Shown here: positions 18,783 to 27,202 of the stretch, in pieces
Layout: every line of letters starts with the position of its first letter
How positions within the stretch are numbered: position 1 is the first letter of the stretch
Assembly (NCBI RefSeq): GCF_000152265.2
Contig: NC_021592.1
Span: forward strand, 1,426,001-1,490,000
Reading direction: 5' to 3'
Source of the DNA: Ferroplasma acidarmanus Fer1
Lineage (GTDB): Archaea; Thermoplasmatota; Thermoplasmata; Thermoplasmatales; Thermoplasmataceae
Length of the DNA: 64,000 nt
Position numbers and translations under genes: made by a program
The notes under the pieces: model-generated
The model's input: only the letters and a program-made list of their open reading frames with translations
The model's database searches: none
What the model was told of the DNA's origin: nothing

Positions 18783-19267
18783 TGTTCCTCTGCCCGTAAT
18801 GTCCTCTTATTAATATTAAATTTACGGTGAAACTCTGTTGTAACCTTATACTTATGTGTATTCCTATATTTTCTTGATGATACCATTCCACCTTTTTTTA
18901 ATTTTTCAAGATCCTCTTTGTAAGCATAGCCAAAATTGTCCCTGAGGTTACCGGATATAGCCTCCCCATTCATCTTATAAATATAAGAAAGCATGGCAAG
19001 CTGCTTTTCAGTGAATTCTTTCTCAATAAAAGGATCCACAACCGGTACAAATTCTTCGCTCAGTTTAATCTTGTAACTGTTCCCGAACTGCCCCACGATT
19101 AATGAGCTCTCTATATTTTCATAATTCCTGGATATTTCTTTAATTGCTTTGATGAACTCTGCATTTGTTATATTTAGATATTCAGCTATCTCTGATGCCT
19201 TCACCGGTTCTTTAGATGAAAACAGTATTGCTTCAATCCTCCTGGAAATTTCATTCATTATACTCAT
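18779..19267 (-). CDS. scpB: Segregation and condensation protein B
   Basis: A 162-residue winged-helix kleisin-interacting protein. The N-terminal RRIEAILFSSKEPVKASEIAEYL is the first winged helix and the ScpB hallmark; the second wing spans about 85-145 (FTEKQLAMLSYIYKMN). ScpB dimers bind the kleisin ScpA to organise chromosomes with SMC. Neither scpA nor smc is adjacent. The start could also be the ATG three codons downstream. It is the promoter-proximal gene of scpB-purD. Confidence 0.88.
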   Translation of the reverse strand: MSIMNEISRRIEAILFSSKEPVKASEIAEYLNITNAEFIKAIKEISRNYENIESSLIVGQFGNSYKIKLSEEFVPVVDPFIEKEFTEKQLAMLSYIYKMNGEAISGNLRDNFGYAYKEDLEKLKKGGMVSSRKYRNTHKYKVTTEFHRKFNINKRTLRAEEQ

Positions 19268-19435
19268 ATCTCAAAAGTATAATATAACTTTATTGCAGAA
19301 TATTAACCAGAATATAAGAAAGTTAAATGTAATTCCATGTATTGCACTGAATAACTGTTAAAAATTAAGCAGGCAGGATCACTGTACTTATAATTTATAT
19401 TAAAAAAATAAATATATTCTATCTTATTTACCTAT

Positions 19436-20785
19436 ATGGATATAGAAAAATCCGGGGGCCATAATTCTGAATTTGTTTATAACGAATTTGAACCCGTACC
19501 GGAGGAGATGAGGAAAAACAACTCATCCGAGCTATTCACTCTCTGGTTTGCATCCAACATGACAATTGGAGATTTTGCTATAGGATTTATACCCGTGCTC
19601 CTCGGTTTAAGTCTGGGTATGTCTTTATTTTCCATGCTTCTCGGAAGTGTTATGGGGTCTATACTTGTAGCATTCATGTCCAGGACAGGTACTCTTACAG
19701 GATTGCCACAGATGGTCCTCGGGAGGAGGGCCTTCGGTAAAAATTTCGGAATATTTATGACAGTCCTTCAGTGGATTAACACACTGGGCTGGCTAACAGT
19801 AAACCTCATACTTGCTTCATTCGCATTTTCCCTTGCATTTCATGTGCCATACTATGAAATTTCCATAATATTGATGGGTATAATCATATTTCTCATATCA
19901 AATTCTGGAAGAAAATCCATATCATATTTTGAGAAGGCAATGTCAGTTATTCTTGGAATACTTTTTACAATTATTATACTTAATGCAGGATTGCATATCA
20001 ATGATATTTATGCCTATAAACCATCCTCCTTTGGTTTTGGCGTAGCGTTTGGAATAACTCTTGCAACATCATTCTCCTATCTTATGTCATGGGGGCCCTA
20101 TGCGGCAGATTATTCCCGCTATAATAAAACAAAGAATGCGTTTATTTACACTTTTTCAGGTGGTTTGATTGCTACATTCTGGGCGGAAATAGCAGGCGTA
20201 TTTGTTGCCATAATGTCACTTGACCCATCAGGAAATCCTGCCAGTGACCTTAACCACGTTCTTGGACCCTATGGAATCATAGGCTTGATAGCAATCTTCC
20301 TTGGAGGAATAGCAGCGGATGCATTGAATCTCTATTCCAATTCAATATCTCTTAAAAGTACTGGATTAAAAATAAGGCGCATATACTCTGTTATTTTTGG
20401 CATTGTTATAGCCATAGCATTGGCAGTGGCCCTGTATACAAAATTTTATTCGTTCTATGAAGATTTTCTCTTCCTCCTTGATTACTGGATAACTCCATGG
20501 CTGGGAATTATGCTTGCAGACTTTTTTATAGTAAACAGGAATGAAAAATTCAATATTAAAACCATTCCAGGATTGAATATTTCCGGCATTTCAGCATATT
20601 TTATAGCCCTCATCGCTTCCGTTCCCTTTATGGACCCCGGAATAATATTTGAAGGGCCAATTTCCAAACTTTACCTTGGTGGTGTTGATATAAGTTATTA
20701 TGTGTCATTCCTGCTGGCACTTGTACTGTATCCGGTTATAACAAAGGTAATTAATCGAAATAATATCCAGTCACATGTTAAATGA
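19436..20785 (+). CDS. NCS1-family nucleobase/purine-cytosine permease
   Basis: A 449-residue, roughly 12-helix membrane protein of the cytosine-purine/allantoin/thiamine permease family. The pre-helix LFTLWFASNMTIGDFAIG and GLPQMVLGRRAFG match NCS1 helix 1 and the loop before helix 3, and SWGPYAADYSRY matches helix 6. It probably imports nucleobases or related compounds with H+ or Na+. It overlaps the downstream dCTP deaminase-like gene by 11 bp, supporting a nucleotide-metabolism role. Confidence 0.88.
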   Translation: MDIEKSGGHNSEFVYNEFEPVPEEMRKNNSSELFTLWFASNMTIGDFAIGFIPVLLGLSLGMSLFSMLLGSVMGSILVAFMSRTGTLTGLPQMVLGRRAFGKNFGIFMTVLQWINTLGWLTVNLILASFAFSLAFHVPYYEISIILMGIIIFLISNSGRKSISYFEKAMSVILGILFTIIILNAGLHINDIYAYKPSSFGFGVAFGITLATSFSYLMSWGPYAADYSRYNKTKNAFIYTFSGGLIATFWAEIAGVFVAIMSLDPSGNPASDLNHVLGPYGIIGLIAIFLGGIAADALNLYSNSISLKSTGLKIRRIYSVIFGIVIAIALAVALYTKFYSFYEDFLFLLDYWITPWLGIMLADFFIVNRNEKFNIKTIPGLNISGISAYFIALIASVPFMDPGIIFEGPISKLYLGGVDISYYVSFLLALVLYPVITKVINRNNIQSHVK

Positions 20786-21218
20786 TCGGGAGATAGAATA
20801 CAATGTAGCTGCAGGAAAAATAATCTCTGAAAATTACAGCAGAGATTCACTTACACCAAACGGCTATGACATCCGTATTGGAGACCATGAATTAGATATT
20901 ATAAAAACCAACTCATTGTTTTTCATTTCAAGCCTTGAAAAATTCAACATACCTGATAACATTGTGGCTTCATTGCACATAAAATCGAAATATGCAAGGA
21001 GAGGTGTGTTTGCATCATTCGGATTTGTTGATGCTGGATTTATCGGCAACCTTACAATGGCATTTTACAATTTCGGTGAAGAATTCCGGATTAAAAGGGG
21101 CATGAAATTTGTTCAAATAGTATTCTATGAAATAAAAACTCCGGAGAAAAATTATCCAGGAAGGTCAGGCACCTATCAGAACAGCGAAGGAATTAATGTT
21201 AAATCACCGGAAGACTAA
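20775..21218 (+). CDS. dCTP deaminase/dUTPase-fold enzyme lacking the deaminase Glu
   Basis: A 147-residue member of the Dcd/dUTPase trimer family. SLTPNGYDIRIG (about 25-36), IKSKYARRGVFAS (about 69-81), FVDAGFIGN (about 84-92) and the C-terminal YPGRSGTYQNSEG align with Dcd. The catalytic glutamate that activates water for deamination (the E in the family's LEF motif) is Ala96 here (TMAFYN), while the Asp of the preceding turn (D86) is kept. Like dUTPases, it may hydrolyse dUTP rather than deaminate dCTP. It overlaps the permease gene, so it is likely co-expressed. Confidence 0.85.
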   Translation: MLNDREIEYNVAAGKIISENYSRDSLTPNGYDIRIGDHELDIIKTNSLFFISSLEKFNIPDNIVASLHIKSKYARRGVFASFGFVDAGFIGNLTMAFYNFGEEFRIKRGMKFVQIVFYEIKTPEKNYPGRSGTYQNSEGINVKSPED

Positions 21219-21308
21219 AATTTATATTTGTCCCAGTATCTTTCTATAAAGAATCTATAATTTTCCCTTCTTATAAAAATTTATTTACAATATGCATATT
21301 CAGGTTAA

Positions 21309-21827
21309 ATGAAAGCCTTTATAATAGGAAGGTTCCAACCTTTCCATAACGGTCATCTGGCTATAATAAAACATATACTGGAGCACAATGAATATGTAGT
21401 TATAGGTATCGGGAGTGCACAGTTATCCCACACAATCATGAATCCCTTTACGGCTGGAGAACGTTATCTCATGATTCTGAACACACTGGAAAATAATGGA
21501 ATATCAAATTATTATATAGTGCCTATCGAGGATGTCAACTCAAATCCAATGTGGGTTGCCCATGTAGAATCCCTTACACCGCCATTTCACCGTGTGTACA
21601 CCAACAATCCCCTTGTAAGGAGATTATTCTATGAAAAACAATATGAAGTCCTTTCACTACCCATGATAAACCGCAATTCATGGTCTGGAACAAGAATAAG
21701 GCAAAAAATACTCAAGGGAGAAGACTGGAGATCAGATGTTCCTGACACAGTTTATAATATAATGAAGGACCTGGATGGCATAAACAGGATCAGTGATCTG
21801 TCAAAAACAGACGAAGACCCGATATAA
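21309..21827 (+). CDS. nadM: Nicotinamide-nucleotide adenylyltransferase
   Basis: A 172-residue archaeal NMN adenylyltransferase, which makes NAD from NMN and ATP. GRFQPFHNGH at residues 7-16 supplies the HxGH nucleotidyltransferase motif, and SWSGTRIRQ near residue 132 is the second ISxTxxR-type signature. Length fits the archaeal hexameric type. It stands in its own unit just upstream of polB. Confidence 0.95.
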   Translation: MKAFIIGRFQPFHNGHLAIIKHILEHNEYVVIGIGSAQLSHTIMNPFTAGERYLMILNTLENNGISNYYIVPIEDVNSNPMWVAHVESLTPPFHRVYTNNPLVRRLFYEKQYEVLSLPMINRNSWSGTRIRQKILKGEDWRSDVPDTVYNIMKDLDGINRISDLSKTDEDPI

Positions 21828-21883
21828 TCAACAGGCCTGTTTTTATCCATGGCACTGTTGTTATGATACTTCATTATAGGACA

Positions 21884-21894
21884 AAAATATATAT
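21884..21894 (+). promoter_or_regulatory. TATA-like box of polB
   Basis: AAATATATATT is centred about 28 nt before the polB ATG at 21917, with no ribosome-binding site between, which fits a leaderless transcript. Confidence 0.5.
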
Positions 21895-21916
21895 TGATTT
21901 AAAATACTACACATAG

Positions 21917-24250
21917 ATGAATGTTAAAATGAGAATCGTTGCCGCCTCATACAGGCAGAGCGACGTAACGGTAGAATTGTACGGGCGTACAGAGGATAAT
22001 AAATCCATTACAGCCCTTTATTATGGCTTTAAACCATATTTTGACTATGTTGAGCCGGATGAAAAATGCATAACTGAAATTAAAAATAATCCAGAATTTA
22101 TCAAAATGGAAGATAAAAAATTGTTTCTTGAGGGGAAAGATGTAAATGTTAAGAGGATTTATATAAAGTCTCCCTGGAAGGTGCCTGAACTGAGAAAAAT
22201 ATGCCAGTGCCAGGCCCTTGCAGCAGATATACCTTTCCATCACAGATTCATATACGATTTTGATTTAGGTTCTACTGTTGAAATAGAAGGTGAACCTGCA
22301 GAAGGTGAAAAGGGTAATTATACTACAGATCTGGTTATAAAAATCAACACTGTTAAGAAAACAGATGATTTCAACCCTCAACTTAAGATATTTTCATTTG
22401 ATATTGAAAATTCCATATCCACCAGGGAAATCTTTGTTATTGGATACTCTGTATTTTTCAATGGAGAAATTACAGAGGGGGCACTCACCGGTACTGAACC
22501 GGAGATGCTTGAAGATTTTAATAAACTGGTACAGAGGGAAGACCCTGATATAATTACCGGCTATAATATAGATGGCTATGACATGCCACTGCTGGAGGAA
22601 CGGATGAAGTTTAATAAGGTCCGGTTCAGCATAGGCCGGGATTACATCTCCCCCAGAAGGATTATGGACCAGTACTGGAGGCTTCATGGAAGGGTTATAG
22701 ATGATACATGGTGGGAAGTCAGAAAAGTATTGCATCCAAAGCATGAAACCCTGAATTACGTCTCAAACATGCTTCTCAATGAGGGAAAGGAAGATGTTAA
22801 CAGGCTGGATATAGAGAACGAGTGGAAGAACAGGAGGGATGATGTAATTAAGTACTGCATAAAGGATGCGAGGCTTGCCCTTTTAATATACCGGAAAATA
22901 AGGATACTGGATAGAAATCTCTATCTTTCCACAGTATCCATGCTTCCCCTGGACGATGTTACAAATGGCGGAACGAGCACATATGTGGATTCTTTGCTGA
23001 TCAGACGGGCTGACAGGGAAAATATCGGCGTTCCCATGAGTTCGAGCAAATTCTCAAATGATACCTATGCAGGAGGATACGTGCATACCATGGACCCTGG
23101 ATTGTATGATATGATAGTTGTACTTGATTTCAAAAGCATGTACCCATCTATGATTATAAAATATAATATATGCTTTACAACACTTAGCCCGGAAGGCACT
23201 ATTGTAGCTCCCAACGGTGCGAGATTTCTTGATCCGGGAGTAAAAAAGGGCATTATACCCGATCTGCTCGAGCAGCTTATGAAAAACCGTGATGAAGTTA
23301 AGAAGCAGATGAAAGAGGATAAATCAAATCACGATTACCTCGATGGATTGCAGGCAGCCATCAAAGTTCTGATGAATACCTTCTACGGTGTCCTGGGAAC
23401 ATCATTTTACAGGTTCACTAACCGGGAAATCAGCAGTGCCATTACAGCCTATGCAAGAAATACTATTACATCTATAATTGCAGATCTCGATAAATCAGGG
23501 AATAAGGTAATCTATGGAGATACCGATTCCATATTCATCGAATCAGGCAAGAAAACACTTGATGAAGCTATAGAATACGGAAATAGGCTAAGTTCAGACA
23601 TATCCAGAAAGGAGAATCTTGTACTGGAATTTGAAAAGATAATGGATCCATTATTTTCACATGGAGCCAAGAAACGGTACGCCGGGAAAATAGTTTATCC
23701 TCCATCATCAGCGGGTGAAATCCTGGTGAGAGGCTATGAAACCCGGAGAACCGACTCATTCGACCTGCAGAGCGAAGCACTCTCCACGGTGTTTGACCTT
23801 ATCCTGTCAAGGGATGTTGAGGGTGCTAAACAATACGCTGAAGACCTGGTTAAAGAAGTTGCCACGGGAAAAATAGACACATCCAAACTTGTCATATCAA
23901 GAAGCGTGAAAAATTTTTCAACCTATAAAAATGCAGGTTCAATGGCAAATGTAAATGCGGCCAAAAAGCTTATAGATGCAGGGGAAACGTTTATTCCTGG
24001 AATGAAAGTTTCATGGATAGTTACTGATGCTGGAAAAACTCCACAGGCTGTGGAGCCATTTATAGATGGCAGAAAGTTCACGCATACGCCTGATTATGTA
24101 TATTATTCAAAAAGGCTGCAGGAAACCCTTAACAGGGTTCTGGAAAGCCTGGACAAGGAAATAGCTGTTTTCAAAAATCCCCAGAGTAAAATTACCGACG
24201 CATTTGAAGAAAAACCTAAAAAGAGAGATATAGAAGATTTTTTCAAATAA
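21917..24250 (+). CDS. polB: Family B DNA polymerase
   Basis: A 777-residue replicative-type polymerase. The proofreading exonuclease domain has FDIENS (Exo I, near residue 160), NIDGYDMPLL (Exo II) and YCIKDARLAL (Exo III). The polymerase domain has DFKSMYPSMI (motif A, Asp404), KVLMNTFYGVLG (motif B) and YGDTDSIF (motif C, Asp535 and Asp537). Length matches single-chain archaeal PolB, with no intein. The C-terminal KKRDIEDFF resembles a PCNA-binding peptide (QxxIxxFF-like). Confidence 0.97.
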   Translation: MNVKMRIVAASYRQSDVTVELYGRTEDNKSITALYYGFKPYFDYVEPDEKCITEIKNNPEFIKMEDKKLFLEGKDVNVKRIYIKSPWKVPELRKICQCQALAADIPFHHRFIYDFDLGSTVEIEGEPAEGEKGNYTTDLVIKINTVKKTDDFNPQLKIFSFDIENSISTREIFVIGYSVFFNGEITEGALTGTEPEMLEDFNKLVQREDPDIITGYNIDGYDMPLLEERMKFNKVRFSIGRDYISPRRIMDQYWRLHGRVIDDTWWEVRKVLHPKHETLNYVSNMLLNEGKEDVNRLDIENEWKNRRDDVIKYCIKDARLALLIYRKIRILDRNLYLSTVSMLPLDDVTNGGTSTYVDSLLIRRADRENIGVPMSSSKFSNDTYAGGYVHTMDPGLYDMIVVLDFKSMYPSMIIKYNICFTTLSPEGTIVAPNGARFLDPGVKKGIIPDLLEQLMKNRDEVKKQMKEDKSNHDYLDGLQAAIKVLMNTFYGVLGTSFYRFTNREISSAITAYARNTITSIIADLDKSGNKVIYGDTDSIFIESGKKTLDEAIEYGNRLSSDISRKENLVLEFEKIMDPLFSHGAKKRYAGKIVYPPSSAGEILVRGYETRRTDSFDLQSEALSTVFDLILSRDVEGAKQYAEDLVKEVATGKIDTSKLVISRSVKNFSTYKNAGSMANVNAAKKLIDAGETFIPGMKVSWIVTDAGKTPQAVEPFIDGRKFTHTPDYVYYSKRLQETLNRVLESLDKEIAVFKNPQSKITDAFEEKPKKRDIEDFFK

Positions 24251-24305
24251 TTTATTAATAAACAATTTAGTAAAAATATAAATAGCTTTTTGCACTTATA
24301 TAAAA

Positions 24306-25541
24306 ATGAAAGACCAGGGGAAATCCCTCATTTTTACATCATTGGGACATTTTGCAAACGATGGAAACTTCCTTTTATTTCCCACTTTAATAGCATATTA
24401 CAAAGTTATCCCGCATGTAAGCATTGCATTTCTTGGAGTCATGGCAATTATATACAATCTGCTTTCCGGGCTTCTCGGGCCATCCATAGGAAAACTTGCG
24501 GACAGAATTGACAGGGATGGGGCACTTATATTTCTGGGTATTTTGCTTGAAGCAATATCCGCTATCTTCTTCGGGCTGGCATTTGTATTTACGGCATATG
24601 TCAATTATATAATACTTGTAGCAGCTGTAATCCTGGGAATAGGCCAGGCTTTCTACCATCCTATCGGCGCTTCTATACTGGCATTCACATATGGAAAAAA
24701 GGATTCATCAACTGCTATGGGAATTAATGGTTCATTCGGCAGCCTGGGGCGTGCCCTGATACCTTCGGTGCTTGTATACGCAATAGTATTCTTCGGAAAA
24801 TTCTATGGTTTGGTAGCTGTAGCTGCATATACAACCATAGCGGCTGTTATAATTCTTGGGGGGCTCTCATTCTTCAAGAGGAGCAAATATATTAAAATCG
24901 ATACCAAAAAGCATGCAAAAAACACAGAAGAAAGCAAAGCATCGGAGAGCGAATATAAGAAATACGGCAAATTTCTGTATATACTCACAGCAATTGTATT
25001 TATAAGGTCATTCTTCCTTATGGGCACCGTAACGTTTACACCGGATTATTTTGATAATATATTCCATTCAAAGGTTATTATGGGAGATTTATTAACCATA
25101 AGTTTCCTGGGCGCTGTGGTCGGGCAGCCCTATTTCGGAAGGGTTGTGAAAGACCACGGTGGAAAGTTCACTATTGCAGTTACAACAATTGCTTCAACAG
25201 TATTCTTCGGCTTAATGCTTTTAACCGATAATGTATACCTTGTAACTGTTATTTACCTGCTTTACGCAACATTTGCATTCACCAGTTTTCCCGTATTGCT
25301 GGGATATGTTGCACAGACAATACCCCAGAAATTTTCCACCAGATCCAACGCACTTGTATGGAGTTTCGGCAATATAGTTGGGGGAGCTATAGGCATTGCA
25401 ATAGTAACAATACTGCTATATGTCCATGTGGCACTTTACACATCGCTGGTTGTAATGCTAATATTCTCGGTGATTTCTATAATTATGCTTCCCTTGCTAC
25501 CATCAAAAAAGAAGCAGGAAGAACTGGCATCAGGTATTTAA
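24306..25541 (+). CDS. MFS transporter, fosmidomycin-resistance-like
   Basis: A 411-residue, 12-helix major facilitator protein. The opening TSLGHFANDGNFLLFPTL and the loop GPSIGKLADR (the MFS loop 2-3 motif) resemble the Fsr-type subfamily of exporters. A central cytoplasmic loop near residues 200-220 is charged. It probably exports a small compound, but substrate and direction are not determinable. Its 3' end faces pheS across a palindromic terminator-like sequence. Confidence 0.82.
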   Translation: MKDQGKSLIFTSLGHFANDGNFLLFPTLIAYYKVIPHVSIAFLGVMAIIYNLLSGLLGPSIGKLADRIDRDGALIFLGILLEAISAIFFGLAFVFTAYVNYIILVAAVILGIGQAFYHPIGASILAFTYGKKDSSTAMGINGSFGSLGRALIPSVLVYAIVFFGKFYGLVAVAAYTTIAAVIILGGLSFFKRSKYIKIDTKKHAKNTEESKASESEYKKYGKFLYILTAIVFIRSFFLMGTVTFTPDYFDNIFHSKVIMGDLLTISFLGAVVGQPYFGRVVKDHGGKFTIAVTTIASTVFFGLMLLTDNVYLVTVIYLLYATFAFTSFPVLLGYVAQTIPQKFSTRSNALVWSFGNIVGGAIGIAIVTILLYVHVALYTSLVVMLIFSVISIIMLPLLPSKKKQEELASGI

Positions 25542-25618
25542 AAATTTAATTTTATAAATTTATTAGCCTTTAAAGGCTAACTTTAATTGTAATGCCAGTT
25601 TAAAATTTAATTTTATAA
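25541..25618. terminator. Palindrome flanked by 17-bp direct repeats between convergent genes
   Basis: A perfect 18-bp palindrome, TTAGCCTTTAAAGGCTAA, lies at 25563-25580 between the ends of the MFS gene and pheS. It can fold as a hairpin on either strand and is bordered by T/A-rich runs, so a bidirectional terminator is likely. The 17-bp AAAATTTAATTTTATAA occurs on both sides (25541-25557 and 25602-25618); the right copy encodes the last codons of pheS. Confidence 0.6.
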
Positions 25619-27057
25619 TTTTTTAACCAGTCAAGATCGCTATTGTATATTTCCCTTATATCGTTAAAATTATAATACAGCATGGCAAGCCTCTCAAGAC
25701 CAAGCCCGAATGCCAGAACCGGTTCCTTGAGCCCCATAGGTTTTGTAACCTCAGGCCTGAATATTCCGGAGCCGCCCAGTTCCACTTCCTTTCCATTTAT
25801 GTCAACTGCTACATCCATGCTTGGCTCTGTGTAGGGATAATAAGATGGTATAAGCCTTATATTTTTGAATCCTAATCTTGAATAAAATTCCGTGAGAAGC
25901 CACTTCAAGGTTGAAAGGTTTACGTCGCTGCCATATACTGCTCCCTCAATCTGGTAAAGCTCGGAAAGGTGTTTCCAGTCCACACTCTCATGCCTGAATA
26001 CCTTTTCTATTGAGAATATATACTGTGGCTTATCCCTGTGGTTATACAGGTATCTTATTGTATTGACAGTTGTGTGTGTCCTCAGAATTAACTTCTTTGC
26101 TTCATCCTCAGACCATTTATAATTCCATCCGCTATATTTCCCATATCCGTGTTCGTGCACCCTCTTAACCTTATCAAGAATTTCTGGATTTTCAAATTCC
26201 ACCGGGTTTTTTGATTCTACATAATATGTGTCCTGAAGGTCCCTTGCTGGATGGTCCTGCGGTATAAATAACATATCCATATTCCATCCAGTGTATTCGA
26301 TGAAATGGCCGTGCATTTCTGTGAACCCCATCTCCAGAAAAATTTTCCTTACCTTCTCAATTAAATACGTAAGTGGATGCAGGCCGGCTCCATTTAAAGG
26401 TTCTACCCTGGAATTCAGGTCATATGGGCGGAATTTTGCATCTCTCCATTTTCCAGAGGCAATCAATGAGGGTGTAAGCATTTCAAAATAATCATCTTTT
26501 CCATAGCTTTCCAGCGCTTCTTTCCCACTTTCATTTATATTAATTATCCTCTTTGTGTATTTCCGTTTTCCTGCAAGCCCTCTGTGTAAAAACTCATCCA
26601 GGGTGACTTTATCCGGAATTTTCCCATTGCTGATGCCAGACAATTCCATTCTTTTATTCCTGAAAATATCATCAAGTTTTTCACCGTGCAATGCCATCTC
26701 GCCATTTGCCGGTTTTATTCCGAGTTTTGCAATGTTTGCAATGGCAATTTTATAGTCACTGCCCATGTAATCTATTACCTCTTTCATGGAGCACTTTTCA
26801 TGCTTAGCCAGGAAATTGTACAATTTCTCTTCAGGGAATCCATTCTCAATGTATTTTTTTCCCTCCTCTGTGATAGAAACAGATTCCTCTGTCACTTTGT
26901 TTACATTGATTAAATTTTTAAATTCCAGATATGAGATAGAACTTGAAACAATGCGCCTGTCAGTATCAACATCTATATCCTCTTCAGGCACATCACTGCG
27001 GTTTTTTATGAAATTCAAAACTTTATATTCATTCGGGCTTATCTCATTCTTTTCCAT
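25600..27057 (-). CDS. pheS: Phenylalanyl-tRNA synthetase alpha subunit
   Basis: A 485-residue archaeal PheS. The N-terminal half (about 1-200) contains winged-helix-type DNA/RNA-binding repeats, as in archaeal/eukaryal PheS. The class II core has motif 2 (FRHESVDWKHLSEL) and motif 3 (AFGLGLERLAML) with the conserved EVELGGSGIFRPEV. It charges tRNA-Phe as a heterotetramer with PheT. No pheT is nearby, so the subunits are encoded apart. Confidence 0.96.
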   Translation of the reverse strand: MEKNEISPNEYKVLNFIKNRSDVPEEDIDVDTDRRIVSSSISYLEFKNLINVNKVTEESVSITEEGKKYIENGFPEEKLYNFLAKHEKCSMKEVIDYMGSDYKIAIANIAKLGIKPANGEMALHGEKLDDIFRNKRMELSGISNGKIPDKVTLDEFLHRGLAGKRKYTKRIININESGKEALESYGKDDYFEMLTPSLIASGKWRDAKFRPYDLNSRVEPLNGAGLHPLTYLIEKVRKIFLEMGFTEMHGHFIEYTGWNMDMLFIPQDHPARDLQDTYYVESKNPVEFENPEILDKVKRVHEHGYGKYSGWNYKWSEDEAKKLILRTHTTVNTIRYLYNHRDKPQYIFSIEKVFRHESVDWKHLSELYQIEGAVYGSDVNLSTLKWLLTEFYSRLGFKNIRLIPSYYPYTEPSMDVAVDINGKEVELGGSGIFRPEVTKPMGLKEPVLAFGLGLERLAMLYYNFNDIREIYNSDLDWLKNYKIKF

Positions 27058-27202
27058 TACGTCTTAAATAGTTAGGTGGATTAAATAATTTTTGAACATG
27101 GCTATTTCCGGAACAAAGCGTATAATCCGGTAAAAAATCCCGTGTATTTCGTATTTTCAGTCAATTTGAAATTATTTAAATAATAATATAACATTATCTA
27201 AT

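Noticed and set aside
17505-19267. A functional link between purD and scpB because they overlap.
   Set aside because: The 4-bp overlap shows co-expression only; no known biology connects purine synthesis with kleisin partners.
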